Below, piece by piece: positions 1-8,596 of a DNA stretch of 38,696 nucleotides. The notes beneath the pieces were generated by a model. It saw only the letters and a list, made by a program, of their open reading frames with translations, searched no databases and was not told the DNA's origin. The position numbers and the translations under genes were made by a program. Within the stretch, counting starts at the first letter, position 1. Each line of letters begins with the position of its first letter. Source of the stretch: Botrimarina colliarenosi (GTDB lineage Bacteria; Planctomycetota; Planctomycetia; Pirellulales; Lacipirellulaceae); the NCBI RefSeq assembly GCF_007859955.1, contig NZ_SJPR01000010.1, forward strand, positions 1 to 38,696, read 5' to 3'.

Positions 1-125
1 GCGATCGACGCCTACCTAGAAGAGTACAACCAAAACCCCAAGCCCTTCCAATGGGTCGCCGACGCCGACTCCATCCTCCAACGCGTCGCCCGCGTCTGTG
101 AACGTACTTCTAACTCGGGACACTA
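1..125 (+). mobile_element. IS630-like element, right end
   Basis: The element end is recognised because bases 103-123, read on the minus strand, match the start of another copy at 38574-38594 at 18 of 21 positions (GTGTCC-C/T-GAGTTAGAA...CG). This is what a pair of terminal inverted repeats looks like. A TA dinucleotide follows at 124-125, the target always duplicated by IS630/Tc1-mariner elements. The left part of this copy lies outside the window. Confidence 0.75.
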
Positions 126-126
126 G
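1..126 (+). CDS. IS630-family transposase, C-terminal fragment (cut by window edge)
   Basis: The first frame is open from base 1 to a TAG at 124-126 and encodes 41 residues. They match the C-terminus typical of IS630/DDE_3 transposases: a helix 'IDAYLEEYNQNPKPFQW' followed by 'ADSILQRVAR'. In this family the stretch follows the last catalytic acidic residue of the DDE domain, so catalytic residues lie outside the window. The last codons read through the terminal inverted repeat of the element. The stop TAG uses the target TA (124-125) plus the first flanking G. The element therefore ends at about 123. Family identity is by pattern recognition. Confidence 0.8.
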   Translation, partial: AIDAYLEEYNQNPKPFQWVADADSILQRVARVCERTSNSGH

Positions 127-172
127 CGCCGGCGGCTCAAGTGGAGTCCACTCCTTGAGCCGCAGGCGCTAG
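123..172. repeat. Palindromic repeat next to the IS630 end
   Basis: Imperfect inverted repeat with outer arms CTAGCGCC / GGCGCTAG and inner arms GGCTCAAG / CTTGAGCC around a short GTGGAGTCCAC centre. A similar palindrome with the same outer arms lies at 38528-38574, where another IS630 copy also begins at its outer TA. It could be a chromosomal REP-like repeat or terminator used as an IS target, or a sequence carried by the IS. No U-tract follows. Confidence 0.7.
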
Positions 173-207
173 CCTCGGGCAGCGCGACGTAGAACGGCAA
201 CCACGCC

Positions 208-1095
208 TCAGAGGGTTCGCCGGCGTGTCCCGGACACGATGATCGTCACGGCCGAAACGCCAATCAGGCAGGCGGTTGGCTCCGGGATGGCGGTGGCGAA
301 CGAAGCGTTGGCCCCGTAGTTGCCGGCCCAGATCGTGTAGTCGGCGGCGTTGACGGTGAGGTCGCCGTTGCCGTCCGCGGCGAGGTTGGTCGTCGAGCCG
401 TTGCTGTCACGCCAGACGGTGTAGTCCGCGGCGTTCACCATGCCGTCCCCGTTGTAGTCTCCCGGGATCGTGAGATTGTCGATGACGAGTGTGAACGTGC
501 TACCGGCGCTGACCGCCCCGGAAGTGATCGGCGACGAACCGCTGGGCAAGAACAGGGCTTGGGTGAAGAGCGGCGTCCCCCCCGAGCTGTCCTGACCAAA
601 GCTAGGCGTCATGCCGGCCGAGAACGTCCCCGATGCGAGCAACGAGTTACCCACGACGCCAACGCCGAACGCGACCGTGTTGCCGTTCGATTCCGATAGG
701 TCCTGGCCATAGATCAAGTCGATGGTGCCATCGCCCAACAGGATCGCAGGCGGCCGCTCGTTGGCGCCCCCCGAGTTGATGGGGTCGAGCGCTCCGATGC
801 CGCTGGACAGCGAGATCGCACTGCCATCGACGCCAAAATCGACGTCGTTCAGCAGCGCTCGGACGGCCGACAGTCCGAAGTCGCCATTGGCGCCGCCCGG
901 CGTTGAATCGACCCGCCCGAACAGTTCCCAAATGCCTGCCGACCCGGCGCCTGAACCGTAGGTCAACTCAAGCGTAATCGTCGCGTCGTCGGCATTCGCC
1001 GCTCCGCTGAAGGGCAAACAGACCACAACGGCAAGTCCCAGCGCGCACCGACGCGCGAAGAGCTTACCGGTCGTTACTCGTGTTACCTGAGGCAT
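208..1095 (-). CDS. PEP-CTERM secreted protein with dockerin-like repeats
   Basis: A secreted protein that opens with a signal peptide (Arg-rich n-region, hydrophobic ALGLAVVVCLPFSG, cleavage after ANA). A beta-rich region of unknown function follows. Near the C-terminus are two dockerin type I-like Ca-binding segments, 'DYNGDGMVNAADYTVW' and 'DGNGDLTVNAADYTIW'. The end is a PEP-CTERM-type tail: PEP, hydrophobic helix, then RRR. In this family the tail directs exosortase-dependent sorting at the cell surface; no exosortase is in the window. ATG at 1095 is preferred because AGGAAG lies 9 nt upstream. In-frame ATGs at 1113 and 1218 are alternatives. The binding partner is unknown. Confidence 0.8.
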   Translation of the reverse strand: MPQVTRVTTGKLFARRCALGLAVVVCLPFSGAANADDATITLELTYGSGAGSAGIWELFGRVDSTPGGANGDFGLSAVRALLNDVDFGVDGSAISLSSGIGALDPINSGGANERPPAILLGDGTIDLIYGQDLSESNGNTVAFGVGVVGNSLLASGTFSAGMTPSFGQDSSGGTPLFTQALFLPSGSSPITSGAVSAGSTFTLVIDNLTIPGDYNGDGMVNAADYTVWRDSNGSTTNLAADGNGDLTVNAADYTIWAGNYGANASFATAIPEPTACLIGVSAVTIIVSGTRRRTL

Positions 1096-1783
1096 GGGAG
1101 GGTGCTTCCTCATTGATGGGGCGGGACGCGTCTCGGGACGCTCAACAGGGGCGCCTAGGAGATACTGACTGACAGCTACGCGCGACTGGTCAGAAAACTC
1201 GAACAACCCCTTGCTCAAGCGAAGTCACGCCTCGTGAGAAGACGGAACAGGCTCGCTAGGTCGAGGAAGTCTTGGCTGGCCAGAAAACTATGCAGTAAGC
1301 GGATTGCATTCCGATTTACCTTCTGCATACAATATCGAACGCGGGGTGGATTTGGAAGTCTCAACCCGAGAGATTTCCGCGTTCCCGTCAGACGTTGCGG
1401 GCAGAAAGGTCGGGCAGGACGGCGGTGAGCAACGGTCACCATGGCGTGAAGGGAATGGCGTATCGTCGTCATCCGGCGCGATGGCTTCTCCTCCTCACCA
1501 GCCCGGACAGAGCGACTACGAGAGGCTTGATTGGAGCGGTTGGAAGACGAGGAACTGAGGCGGGCGGCGAGAGGCAGCCGGGCTCGGCATTTCGTCCCGC
1601 CTATGGCGAGCAGGAACGCAGCGACTCTGGAAAGGAAACCGAACGGAGCAGCAGGCGCGGCGGTTACGAGGCCGTGAGGTGTGGACTTCCACGCCGCTTC
1701 GGACTCGCCCATTCACCCGAGGGCGCTCGGTGAGCGTTCTCATGTCGATGACTCCCAAAGAACTAACCCGAGACACGACCTCC
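1096..1783. other. Gap between divergent PEP-CTERM genes
   Basis: This 688-bp stretch separates two divergently read surface-protein genes. Open frames cross it on both strands, but none has a recognisable domain, signal peptide or good ribosome site, and they look like high-GC chance frames. The only signal seen is a promoter-like pair at 1304-1333. The region is AT-richer around 1290-1340 than its surroundings. Confidence 0.5.
1304..1333 (+). promoter_or_regulatory. Candidate sigma70-like promoter
   Basis: TTGCAT (1304-1309) and TACAAT (1328-1333) are separated by 18 bp in a locally AT-rich patch. It points toward the PEP-CTERM gene starting near 1784 and would give a leader of roughly 440 nt. 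This is a consensus match only. Confidence 0.35.
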
Positions 1784-2536
1784 ATGGAAAATCGCAACTC
1801 CTATCTCGCGTCGCTCGCCAAGCAATCGGGCTCCTACGCGGAGTTCTCGAAGCGCATTGCGTCGTACGCCGCTGCGGCCGGCGCCGGCGCCTTTGCGACA
1901 GCGCAATCCGCCGACGCTGAAATCATTCACGTCGATCTCGGCGCCGGCTTGGTGCAAGACACCGCGGCGTCGTTCACCAACCTCGACCTGGACGGCAACG
2001 GCACCACCGACTTCGTCTTTGGCCAGTCGAACCTGTCGTATTCGGGCGTCCGGCTGATCGTTTATGGGAACGACCTGTTCCAGCCGCCCGAAGAACGGCT
2101 CCCCGCTGCGGAGCAGTCGATCAACTTCACCAACACGGCGAAGGGGAACCCCTACTACATCCGTTCGTTCGAGTTCGGAGACGAGATCGCCGCGGGGCTG
2201 TCCGTCCCATTCAACAACGGCACGGGCTACCCCAATTTAAGCGGCATTGTTTCGACCAACCCGACGAACTTCCGGAACCCCGATGACCCGCAGTACTGGG
2301 GCTTTGGATTGAACATCGACGGCAATATCCACTACGGGTGGGCCCGGCTCTCAACGTTCAGCGACGGCGGGTCTCCGGCGGAGTACACCGCGACGCTCTA
2401 CGAGTACGCCTACCAGAGTGAACCGAATGTGCCGATCCTCGCCGGCGCGGTTCCCGAGGCGACCTCGTTGGCGTTGCTTGCCGCGGGCGGCGGCGGTCTC
2501 GCCCTCACGGCGCGTCGGCGTCGTCGCGACGCTTAA
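1784..2536 (+). CDS. PEP-CTERM secreted protein, function unknown
   Basis: About 250 residues. The N-terminus (NSYLASLAKQSGSYAEFSKR) precedes an Ala-rich hydrophobic segment and a likely cleavage after SADA. A beta-rich body follows, with a Ca-binding-like 'DLDGNGTTDFVF' and a 'YWGFGLNIDGNIHYGWARL' segment that recurs in PEP-CTERM proteins. The tail 'VPEATSLALLAAGGGG...' ends in RRRRR, a PEP-CTERM variant with PEA in place of PEP. Start 1784 fits the leader of similar proteins. In-frame ATG 1742 has a better Shine-Dalgarno (GGTGAG 7 nt upstream) and cannot be excluded. A surface role is likely; ligand or enzyme activity is unknown. Confidence 0.75.
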   Translation: MENRNSYLASLAKQSGSYAEFSKRIASYAAAAGAGAFATAQSADAEIIHVDLGAGLVQDTAASFTNLDLDGNGTTDFVFGQSNLSYSGVRLIVYGNDLFQPPEERLPAAEQSINFTNTAKGNPYYIRSFEFGDEIAAGLSVPFNNGTGYPNLSGIVSTNPTNFRNPDDPQYWGFGLNIDGNIHYGWARLSTFSDGGSPAEYTATLYEYAYQSEPNVPILAGAVPEATSLALLAAGGGGLALTARRRRRDA

Positions 2537-2592
2537 GAAGAGGATGTTGGGCTGGTTCAGAGAAGAGGCGCTTTTAATCAGCCTTTCGTCGC

Positions 2593-2619
2593 GCGATCGG
2601 CGGCTCAGCCGCCGATCGC
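2593..2619. repeat. Perfect 13-bp-arm palindrome
   Basis: Arms 2593-2605 and 2607-2619 are exact complements around a single C. The core GGCGGCTCAGCCGCC shares GGCGGCTCA with the palindrome at 123-172. It lies about 60 bp after the PEP-CTERM stop codon and could end transcription as a hairpin, but no T-run follows, so a factor-independent terminator is not supported. Confidence 0.6.
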
Positions 2620-2731
2620 TTGCGGCGTCAAAGAAACTCATGCCGTTGTTTGATTTGCGTTCTCAGGAGCTTCCCCCTCGATCGTGACGCCGAAGCCGAT
2701 CGGTCCGTCGTTGTCACCCTGCCGGATCTAA

Positions 2732-4609
2732 ATGACGACCTGCGTCAGCGAAGACTACTGTCGAATCCTGCTCATCGGGTGGGACTCCGTCGATTGGCCG
2801 GCCGTCGATTCCCTGGTTGCGGAAGGGTCGATGCCGGCGGTTGGTAGGTTTTCGTCTGAGGGAACGCTGGGCAAGCTATCGCCGGTGCGCCCGCTCGTTT
2901 CGCCGATGCTCTGGACCTCGCTCGCGACCGGCGTCCGCGCGGACAAGCACGGCGTCCTTGGCCACTACGACCAGCCGCTATCGGAGGGGCGTTTGCGGCG
3001 GGTTTCTAGTGACAGCCGTCTCTGCACGGCGATCTGGAACTGGACCTCCGAGGCCGGGCTCTCGACGCACGTCATCGGCTGGCCCGCGACGGGATCGACC
3101 GAGTCGCTGTTAGGCGCCATGGTGAGCGGCGATTGTTTCGATCGCGGTCCCGTCGATGAATGGCTCGGGTCGTGCTTTCCAAATCACGATCCGTCGCCGG
3201 CCGAACGCGACCGACTTGAGCACGCCCTGGGCATCGCTTCCGAGGGGGTTCCTTCCGAGGCGTACAACCGCGGCCGCGCTCGGCTCTTAAGCGTCGCTGT
3301 AGCTAGTGGACTTCCGATCGCGTCGCTCGAGCCGCTGCTTGGCAGGCTAGACGCCCTCCACGCTGTTGCCTGCGCGATGGTGGGGCATCTGGCGGGGGCT
3401 CTGACCGCCGTCTGCTACCCAAGTGTCGCCAGCTGGTTCCCCGGGGCGGCGGAGAAGGAACTACGCGATGCGGCTTGGCGACTCCAGGACACAATGCTCG
3501 ACGACCTCAGCCGGTTGGTCGACTCCAACACCACCATCGCTCTGGTGAGCCCCCAGTCGGCGCCACAGGTTGCGGAGGCCAAGGGACGCGACGCCGGTTC
3601 GAACCCTTCAAACAGCGGGCTAGGGTTGATCGGCCTTCTGGGTCCCGCCGTGAAGTCCGGCGCCCCGCTCGTCGGTGCAACGGTGCTCGACGTAGCGCCA
3701 ACCATCGCTCAGCTGCTAGGCGTCCCAACCAGCGGCAACCTCGACGGACGCGCCTTGTCGGGCGTCACGGTGGAGCCCTTCAAGGGCCATTCCCACCAAC
3801 CTAGTCCTGCCGCACAACCACCACAAACCGCCCGCTGCGACACCCCTGCCGACCGTCCGGAGGCGCCAACTGTTGCGGCGGACGACGCCACCTGTGATCT
3901 GGTGAGTCGGAACCGACGGGTCAACCTGGCGCTCGCCCTTTCCGATAGCATCCGGCTCGACCAAGCGTCGAAGGTCTGGAACTCGCTCCAGAGCGACTAT
4001 CCGGACGAACCGATTTACGCCATCAAGCTGGTCGATTGCCTGCTCCGCGACGAGCAGTACGACGTCTGCCACGACGTGATCCAACGCCTGGCGCACCCGC
4101 TGAACGAGCACGAATCGATCCGCCTCGCCATCGCCCGCATCGCGCATGCCCGAGACGATCGTGACGGCGCCGCGAGCATTGCCCGCGAACTGTCGTCGCG
4201 TGCCCAGATCACGCCGAAGGTTCTCTTGAACGCCGCCAACCTGCTGCTGGCTTGCGACGCGGAAGCCGACGCCGTGACGGCGTTTACGCGTTGTCACGAG
4301 CTGGGCGGGGCCAACCCCATCGTGCTGTGCGGCTTGGCGTCGGCGCTCTGGAGCACCGAGCGGTACGACGCGTCGCTCCGGGCGGCTCAGGCCGCGGTGG
4401 CGATCGCCCCCGCTTACACCGAAGCGCGATTCGCCCTCGCCCTCGCGCTCCGCGGGTGCGGTCGAGATGACGACGCCATCGAACAGTTCGAACAGTGCCT
4501 CCGCGAAGGCTGGCTTCCCGACGACACCCACACGCAACTCGCTTCCCTCTACTGGGGCAAGGACCCCGGTCGAGCCTCGCACCATCGCGCGATGGCGGGC
4601 GTGAACTAA
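2732..4609 (+). CDS. AlkP-fold (type I phosphodiesterase-like) TPR protein, probable pseudoenzyme
   Basis: 625 residues. Residues 10-345 follow the alkaline-phosphatase/type I phosphodiesterase fold: 'LIGWDSVDW' with a metal-binding-type Asp18, the nucleophile region 'SPMLWTSLATG' at 57-67, and 'VLDVAPTIAQLLG' near 318-330. The other metal-ligand motifs are missing when compared with the paralogue at 5653-7680. YDMIDQVGH is replaced by Y229-PSVASW, and SDHGF by S273-PQSA. The domain is also shorter. A Pro-rich linker leads to TPR-like helical repeats from about residue 395 to the end. No signal peptide is seen, so it is probably cytoplasmic. Inference: a catalytically dead scaffold or regulator related to the downstream active copy. 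Fold confidence is high; loss of activity is inferred from motifs. Confidence 0.8.
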   Translation: MTTCVSEDYCRILLIGWDSVDWPAVDSLVAEGSMPAVGRFSSEGTLGKLSPVRPLVSPMLWTSLATGVRADKHGVLGHYDQPLSEGRLRRVSSDSRLCTAIWNWTSEAGLSTHVIGWPATGSTESLLGAMVSGDCFDRGPVDEWLGSCFPNHDPSPAERDRLEHALGIASEGVPSEAYNRGRARLLSVAVASGLPIASLEPLLGRLDALHAVACAMVGHLAGALTAVCYPSVASWFPGAAEKELRDAAWRLQDTMLDDLSRLVDSNTTIALVSPQSAPQVAEAKGRDAGSNPSNSGLGLIGLLGPAVKSGAPLVGATVLDVAPTIAQLLGVPTSGNLDGRALSGVTVEPFKGHSHQPSPAAQPPQTARCDTPADRPEAPTVAADDATCDLVSRNRRVNLALALSDSIRLDQASKVWNSLQSDYPDEPIYAIKLVDCLLRDEQYDVCHDVIQRLAHPLNEHESIRLAIARIAHARDDRDGAASIARELSSRAQITPKVLLNAANLLLACDAEADAVTAFTRCHELGGANPIVLCGLASALWSTERYDASLRAAQAAVAIAPAYTEARFALALALRGCGRDDDAIEQFEQCLREGWLPDDTHTQLASLYWGKDPGRASHHRAMAGVN

Positions 4610-4682
4610 ACCAACATGCCTACCGGCGGCGACGCCGAGCGGCCCCGACACTCCGATCACTATCCTCTCAAGAGATACCGAC

Positions 4683-5618
4683 ATGACCCGACTGCGAAAC
4701 CAACCCGCCTGGGCGGCCCTCCTGATCGTGATCGGCCTGCTGTCCCCTTCCGCGGCGCAGAAGGAGCTTCTCTACGACTTCGAGACCCCCGAGCAGCACC
4801 GCGAGAACACCCCCGGGACATCGGTCCCTCCGGGCTGGGGGTCCTTTGGCACCATCACAACCGACCGCGGACCTACCACCGACGCTTCCGCGGGAGAAAC
4901 GGCCCGGTTTCATTCCGGTGACTTTGACCTCCCCTCGGACCTTCCCGGCAACTACGGCTTGGTGGATGTCTCGGACCGTTTCGTGCCGTATCGCAAAGAC
5001 TTCTCGAATTACGTTGGTCTGAGCCTGGATTTGAAGTTCAAGGTCTTCGAGGCGCTGCCGTACGAGGGGCCGATCGCGATCGAGGTGGGCATCGGCTTCA
5101 TCGTGCCCGGCGTCGGCGAAGACGAGAGCCTCGCGGTCTACTCGGAGCCGATCACGTTGACCGAGAGCTACGACACCTACGATGTCTTTTTCTCCGACTA
5201 CACGTTCGTCCAGTCGGGCGCCGCGTTGGAGAACGATCTGGCCAATAACGCCTTCATCAAGCTCCGCTTCTCCAACACGATGGAGAACTACGGTCGCGGC
5301 GCGTTCTACTACGACGAGATCTACGGCATCCTCGGCTCGGGCCCCGCGGGAGACGCCGACTTCGATAGCGACGGCGACGTCGACGGCAACGACTTCCTGG
5401 TTTGGCAGCAAGGTTTTGGCCTCGCGTCGCAGACCAACAAATCGGCCGGCGACTCGAACGGCGACGGCGTCGTCGACGGCGCCGACCTAGGAGTCTGGAG
5501 CGGCCAGTTTGGTTCGGTCGGATCGACGGCCTTGGGCGTTCCCGAGCCCGGCGCCCTGCTGCTGAGCGGCGTGGCCCTCATTGCGGCGGCGGGTCGGCGC
5601 AAGACCCAACGGCGCTAG
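4683..5618 (+). CDS. PEP-CTERM secreted protein with dockerin-like repeats
   Basis: 311 residues. Signal peptide (WAALLIVIGLLSPSAA), then a jelly-roll-like beta domain of about 200 residues resembling carbohydrate-binding modules in its spacing ('YDFETPEQ', 'SLDLKFKVF', 'YYDEIYGILG'). A dockerin type I-like pair follows: 'DADFDSDGDVDGNDFLVW' and 'DSNGDGVVDGADLGVW'. The tail is 'VPEPGALLLSGVALIAAAG' plus RRKTQRR, a classical PEP-CTERM signal. It lies 73 bp after the pseudo-AlkP gene and 34 bp before the likely start of the active AlkP gene, so all three may be co-transcribed. Sugar binding is a guess. Confidence 0.82.
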   Translation: MTRLRNQPAWAALLIVIGLLSPSAAQKELLYDFETPEQHRENTPGTSVPPGWGSFGTITTDRGPTTDASAGETARFHSGDFDLPSDLPGNYGLVDVSDRFVPYRKDFSNYVGLSLDLKFKVFEALPYEGPIAIEVGIGFIVPGVGEDESLAVYSEPITLTESYDTYDVFFSDYTFVQSGAALENDLANNAFIKLRFSNTMENYGRGAFYYDEIYGILGSGPAGDADFDSDGDVDGNDFLVWQQGFGLASQTNKSAGDSNGDGVVDGADLGVWSGQFGSVGSTALGVPEPGALLLSGVALIAAAGRRKTQRR

Positions 5619-5652
5619 TGCGAATCGCCCGAACTCCAACCAGGCTCTGCAA

Positions 5653-7680
5653 GTGAGCGATCGTCTCGCAAAAAAAGTCCTGCTGATCGGCTGGGACGCC
5701 GCCGACTGGAATCTGCTCCGACCGATGATCTCGGCCGGACAGATGCCGTCGCTAGCGCGATTGATCGAGACAGGGGTCAGCGGCAATCTGGCGACCCTCC
5801 AGCCGGTGCTGTCGCCGATGCTCTGGACCTCCATCGCCACCGGCAAGCGCGCCGACAAGCACGGGATCTGCGGCTTCGCCGAGCCGTTGCCGGACGGCAG
5901 CGGCATCCGCCCCGTCACCTGCGCCAGCCGCCGCACCAAGGCCGTCTGGAACATCCTGTCCCAGAACGGGCTGGCGTCGAACGTGGTGAGTTGGCTCGCC
6001 ACGCACCCAGCGGAGACGGTCCGCGGCGCGGTGGTGTCGGACTACTTCCTGCACCCCGAGTCGCTGGGCGGCGGGACGGATGCGTTGGCGGAGGGCGTTT
6101 GCCACCCGAGCCGGCTGCGGCCGCTGCTTGCGAACCTGCTCGTTAACCCTCGTGACCTGGGGCCCGACGCCCTCTTGCCGTTCGTGCCACGGGCCGGCGA
6201 GGTCGACCGAAGCACCGACCGTCGCATCGAGCAGCTGGCGACGTTGCTCGCGCGGGCGTCGAGCACCCACGCGGTCGCCTGCGCCCTGATCGCCAACGAG
6301 CCGTGGGACTTCACCGCCGTCTACTACGACATGATTGATCAGGTAGGCCACCTGTTCATGCCGTTCCACCCGCCCCACATGGCGGGCGTGAGCGAGCACG
6401 ACGCCCAGGTTTACGGCGAGGTCGTGCGCGGCTGCTATCGATTCCACGACATGATGCTCGGCGCGATGCTCGACCTGGCGGGCGACGACACAACCGTGAT
6501 GCTCGTCAGCGATCACGGCTTTCACTGCGACGAGCGGCGGAGCGACGTCGATGGGTTTCTCAACCCGACCGCCTGGCACCGCCAGCAAGGCGTCGTCTGT
6601 GTCAGCGGGCCGGGGGTCCGACGCGGCGCCGAGATCCAGAGCGCCGGCCTACTCGACGTCACGCCGACGGTCCTCTCCCTGCTGGGGATTCCCGTCGGCC
6701 GCGACATGCAGGGCAGGCCGTGGCGAGAGATACTCGAATCGTCCGAAGAGCCTTCGTACGTCGACAGCTGGGATTCCATCGACGGCGACAGTGGCGCCCC
6801 TCCGTCGGCTAGCGACGACGACCCCGTCGCCTCGGCGACCGCGCTGCAGCTCCTCGTCGATTTGGGGTACGTCGAAGCCCCGTCCGAAGACTTTGCGACC
6901 ACGGTCTTGAACACCACGGTGCAACTGAAGACCAATCTAGCGCTGGCGATGATGGACGGCGGGCAGCTCCAGCAGGCCGCGGACGTCTGGTCGGAGCTCC
7001 TCGCCTTTGAAGGGCTCCCCGCGGCGAGCCGTCGCGCTTTCCGCGCCGAGTTGGCGGACTGCGCCGGCCAACTCGGTCGATTCGACGAGAGCCGCGCCCT
7101 GCTAGAGCAAAACCTCGCCGACGCGCCCGACGATCCCGCAGCCCTGTTCAAGCTCGCTCAACTCCAGGTCCGCGCCAACGACACGGAGGGCGCCCTGGGC
7201 CTGCTCGATCGGCTGGAGGGGTCGGCTGCGCTGGCGATCCCGACCAAGGTCTTGCGGGCGCAATGCCTCGTGAAACTCCGCCAACTCGAATCGGCCGCCG
7301 GTGAGTTCCTCGCGATCCTGCAGCTGGACGACGAACACGCCACAGCGCTCTCCGGACTCGCCCGCGTCGCTTACCTCGAGCAGGACTGGCGGGGATCGGC
7401 CGAGATCGCCCTGCGGGCCATCGGCCTCGATCCCCGGCTCTCCGACGCCCATCAAACGCTTGGTTTGTCACTCGTCGAGCTGGGGCGCCGCCGCGAGGCG
7501 ATCGAGGCGTTAGAAGTATCGCTGAAGCTCGACCCGCACCAACCCGCGCTCCGCAGCCGTCTGACGCGGCTCCGACAAGCGAACCTCGAGTCGGACGAAG
7601 CCCCGCCAGAATCCCCGTTCGACCCCGAGGTCGGCGCCCGGCGGGATCGACGTGGCACCAACGCGGTCAAGGACCGATAA
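5653..7680 (+). CDS. AlkP-fold phosphodiesterase/phosphatase-like enzyme with C-terminal TPR repeats
   Basis: 675 residues from the GTG at 5653, preferred because the only in-frame ATG (5581) overlaps the previous gene and adds a low-complexity N-terminus. The motifs of the type I phosphodiesterase/AlkP superfamily are complete: Asp15 (GWDAADW), nucleophile region 'SPMLWTSIATGKRADKH' (54-70), 'YYDMIDQVGH' (Asp226, Asp229, His233), 'VSDHGFH' (Asp287, His288, His291) and 'DVTPTVLSLLG'. Residues about 430-655 form several TPR-like repeats. In this family two metal ions activate a Thr/Ser nucleophile on phosphoesters or sulfoesters; the substrate here is unknown. No signal peptide or membrane segment is seen. 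It is a paralogue of the 2732-4609 product. Confidence 0.85.
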   Translation: MSDRLAKKVLLIGWDAADWNLLRPMISAGQMPSLARLIETGVSGNLATLQPVLSPMLWTSIATGKRADKHGICGFAEPLPDGSGIRPVTCASRRTKAVWNILSQNGLASNVVSWLATHPAETVRGAVVSDYFLHPESLGGGTDALAEGVCHPSRLRPLLANLLVNPRDLGPDALLPFVPRAGEVDRSTDRRIEQLATLLARASSTHAVACALIANEPWDFTAVYYDMIDQVGHLFMPFHPPHMAGVSEHDAQVYGEVVRGCYRFHDMMLGAMLDLAGDDTTVMLVSDHGFHCDERRSDVDGFLNPTAWHRQQGVVCVSGPGVRRGAEIQSAGLLDVTPTVLSLLGIPVGRDMQGRPWREILESSEEPSYVDSWDSIDGDSGAPPSASDDDPVASATALQLLVDLGYVEAPSEDFATTVLNTTVQLKTNLALAMMDGGQLQQAADVWSELLAFEGLPAASRRAFRAELADCAGQLGRFDESRALLEQNLADAPDDPAALFKLAQLQVRANDTEGALGLLDRLEGSAALAIPTKVLRAQCLVKLRQLESAAGEFLAILQLDDEHATALSGLARVAYLEQDWRGSAEIALRAIGLDPRLSDAHQTLGLSLVELGRRREAIEALEVSLKLDPHQPALRSRLTRLRQANLESDEAPPESPFDPEVGARRDRRGTNAVKDR

Positions 7681-7738
7681 CTTCCGCTGCGTCCATCGAG
7701 GCGGACCAAGCAAGCGTTCAAAGTAAACAAGAAGCAGA

Positions 7739-8596
7739 ATGGAACTTTCAATCTTCGAAGACAAACGACAGGCGGGCACGGCGGCTGCCGTCGAGGGGGC
7801 GCGGCTTATTCGCGAGGCGCTCGCCTCCAAGGGGCATGCGGCGATCGTTGTCGCAACCGGCGCCTCCCAATTCGACATGCTCGATCGTCTGGTCGCCGAG
7901 CCCGAGATCGATTGGTCGTGCGTCACGGTGTTCCACCTCGACGAGTATGTCGGCCTGCCGGTAACCCACCCGGCCTCGTTCCGGCTTTACCTGTGGCAGC
8001 GGTTCATCAGTCGGCTGCCGCTCCCACCCGCCGCGTACCACTTCCTTGACGGCCAGGCCGCCCCTAAGTCTGAGTGCGCCCGCGTCGCTTCGCTCATCCA
8101 ACAGCACAGGATCGACGTCGCCTTCGTCGGCATAGGGGAAAACTCCCACCTCGCCTTCAATGACCCGCCCGCCGATTTCGACACAGAGGCGCCCTTCCTC
8201 GAAGTCGAACTCGACGAGGGATGCCGTCTGCAGCAGCTCAACGAGGGGTGGTTCCCAAGCCTCGCCCAAGTCCCTCGCCAGGCGCTGACGATGAGCATCC
8301 GCCAGATCATGAAGAGCGACGCCGTCATCTGTACGGTCCCCGACGCCCGCAAAGCCCGGGCGGTCCGAGCCGCATTCGAGGGAGAGGTCTCGCCCGACGC
8401 GCCGGCGTCGATCTTGCAAAAGCACCCCCACGTGCAGGTCTATCTCGACCGGTCGGCGGGGTCGCTCCTCAGCCCAGCGACCACCGTCATCCGCCGTCGA
8501 GACTCGTCGTCGGAGGCGCACGAGCCCCACTCCCCACAGCCCAACCCGCAACTCAAACCCCGCTCGGCCGGCTCAACTTCGATGACGAGCAACTAG
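7739..8596 (+). CDS. nagB: Glucosamine-6-phosphate deaminase family protein
   Basis: 285 residues. NagB converts glucosamine-6-phosphate to fructose-6-phosphate and ammonia in the cytoplasm. Family motifs are clear: 'VVATGAS' near the N-terminus, 'FHLDEYVGLP' with the general-base Asp68, and 'GIGENSHLAFNDPP' (131-144) with His137. Compared with E. coli NagB, Asp141 corresponds to Asn135 and Glu148 to Asp142, a pattern also known in NagB-like isomerases of other bacteria. The last 40 or so residues are Pro/Ser-rich and probably disordered. The stop at 8596 directly abuts the nagA start, so the two are surely co-transcribed. A deaminase acting on a related amino sugar phosphate is the alternative. 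Confidence 0.88.
   Translation: MELSIFEDKRQAGTAAAVEGARLIREALASKGHAAIVVATGASQFDMLDRLVAEPEIDWSCVTVFHLDEYVGLPVTHPASFRLYLWQRFISRLPLPPAAYHFLDGQAAPKSECARVASLIQQHRIDVAFVGIGENSHLAFNDPPADFDTEAPFLEVELDEGCRLQQLNEGWFPSLAQVPRQALTMSIRQIMKSDAVICTVPDARKARAVRAAFEGEVSPDAPASILQKHPHVQVYLDRSAGSLLSPATTVIRRRDSSSEAHEPHSPQPNPQLKPRSAGSTSMTSN

Noticed and set aside
1395..1733. 112-residue plus-strand frame in the gap between PEP-CTERM genes
   Set aside because: No domain, no ribosome site, and Arg/Gly-rich composition; overlaps frames on the other strand of equal quality.
2593..2619. Factor-independent terminator after the PEP-CTERM gene
   Set aside because: The stem is perfect but has a one-base loop and no T-run, so only a palindrome is claimed.
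3716..4684. 322-residue minus-strand frame opposite the TPR part of the first AlkP protein
   Set aside because: No domain, composition typical of the complement of a GC-rich gene; the plus-strand TPR protein explains the sequence.
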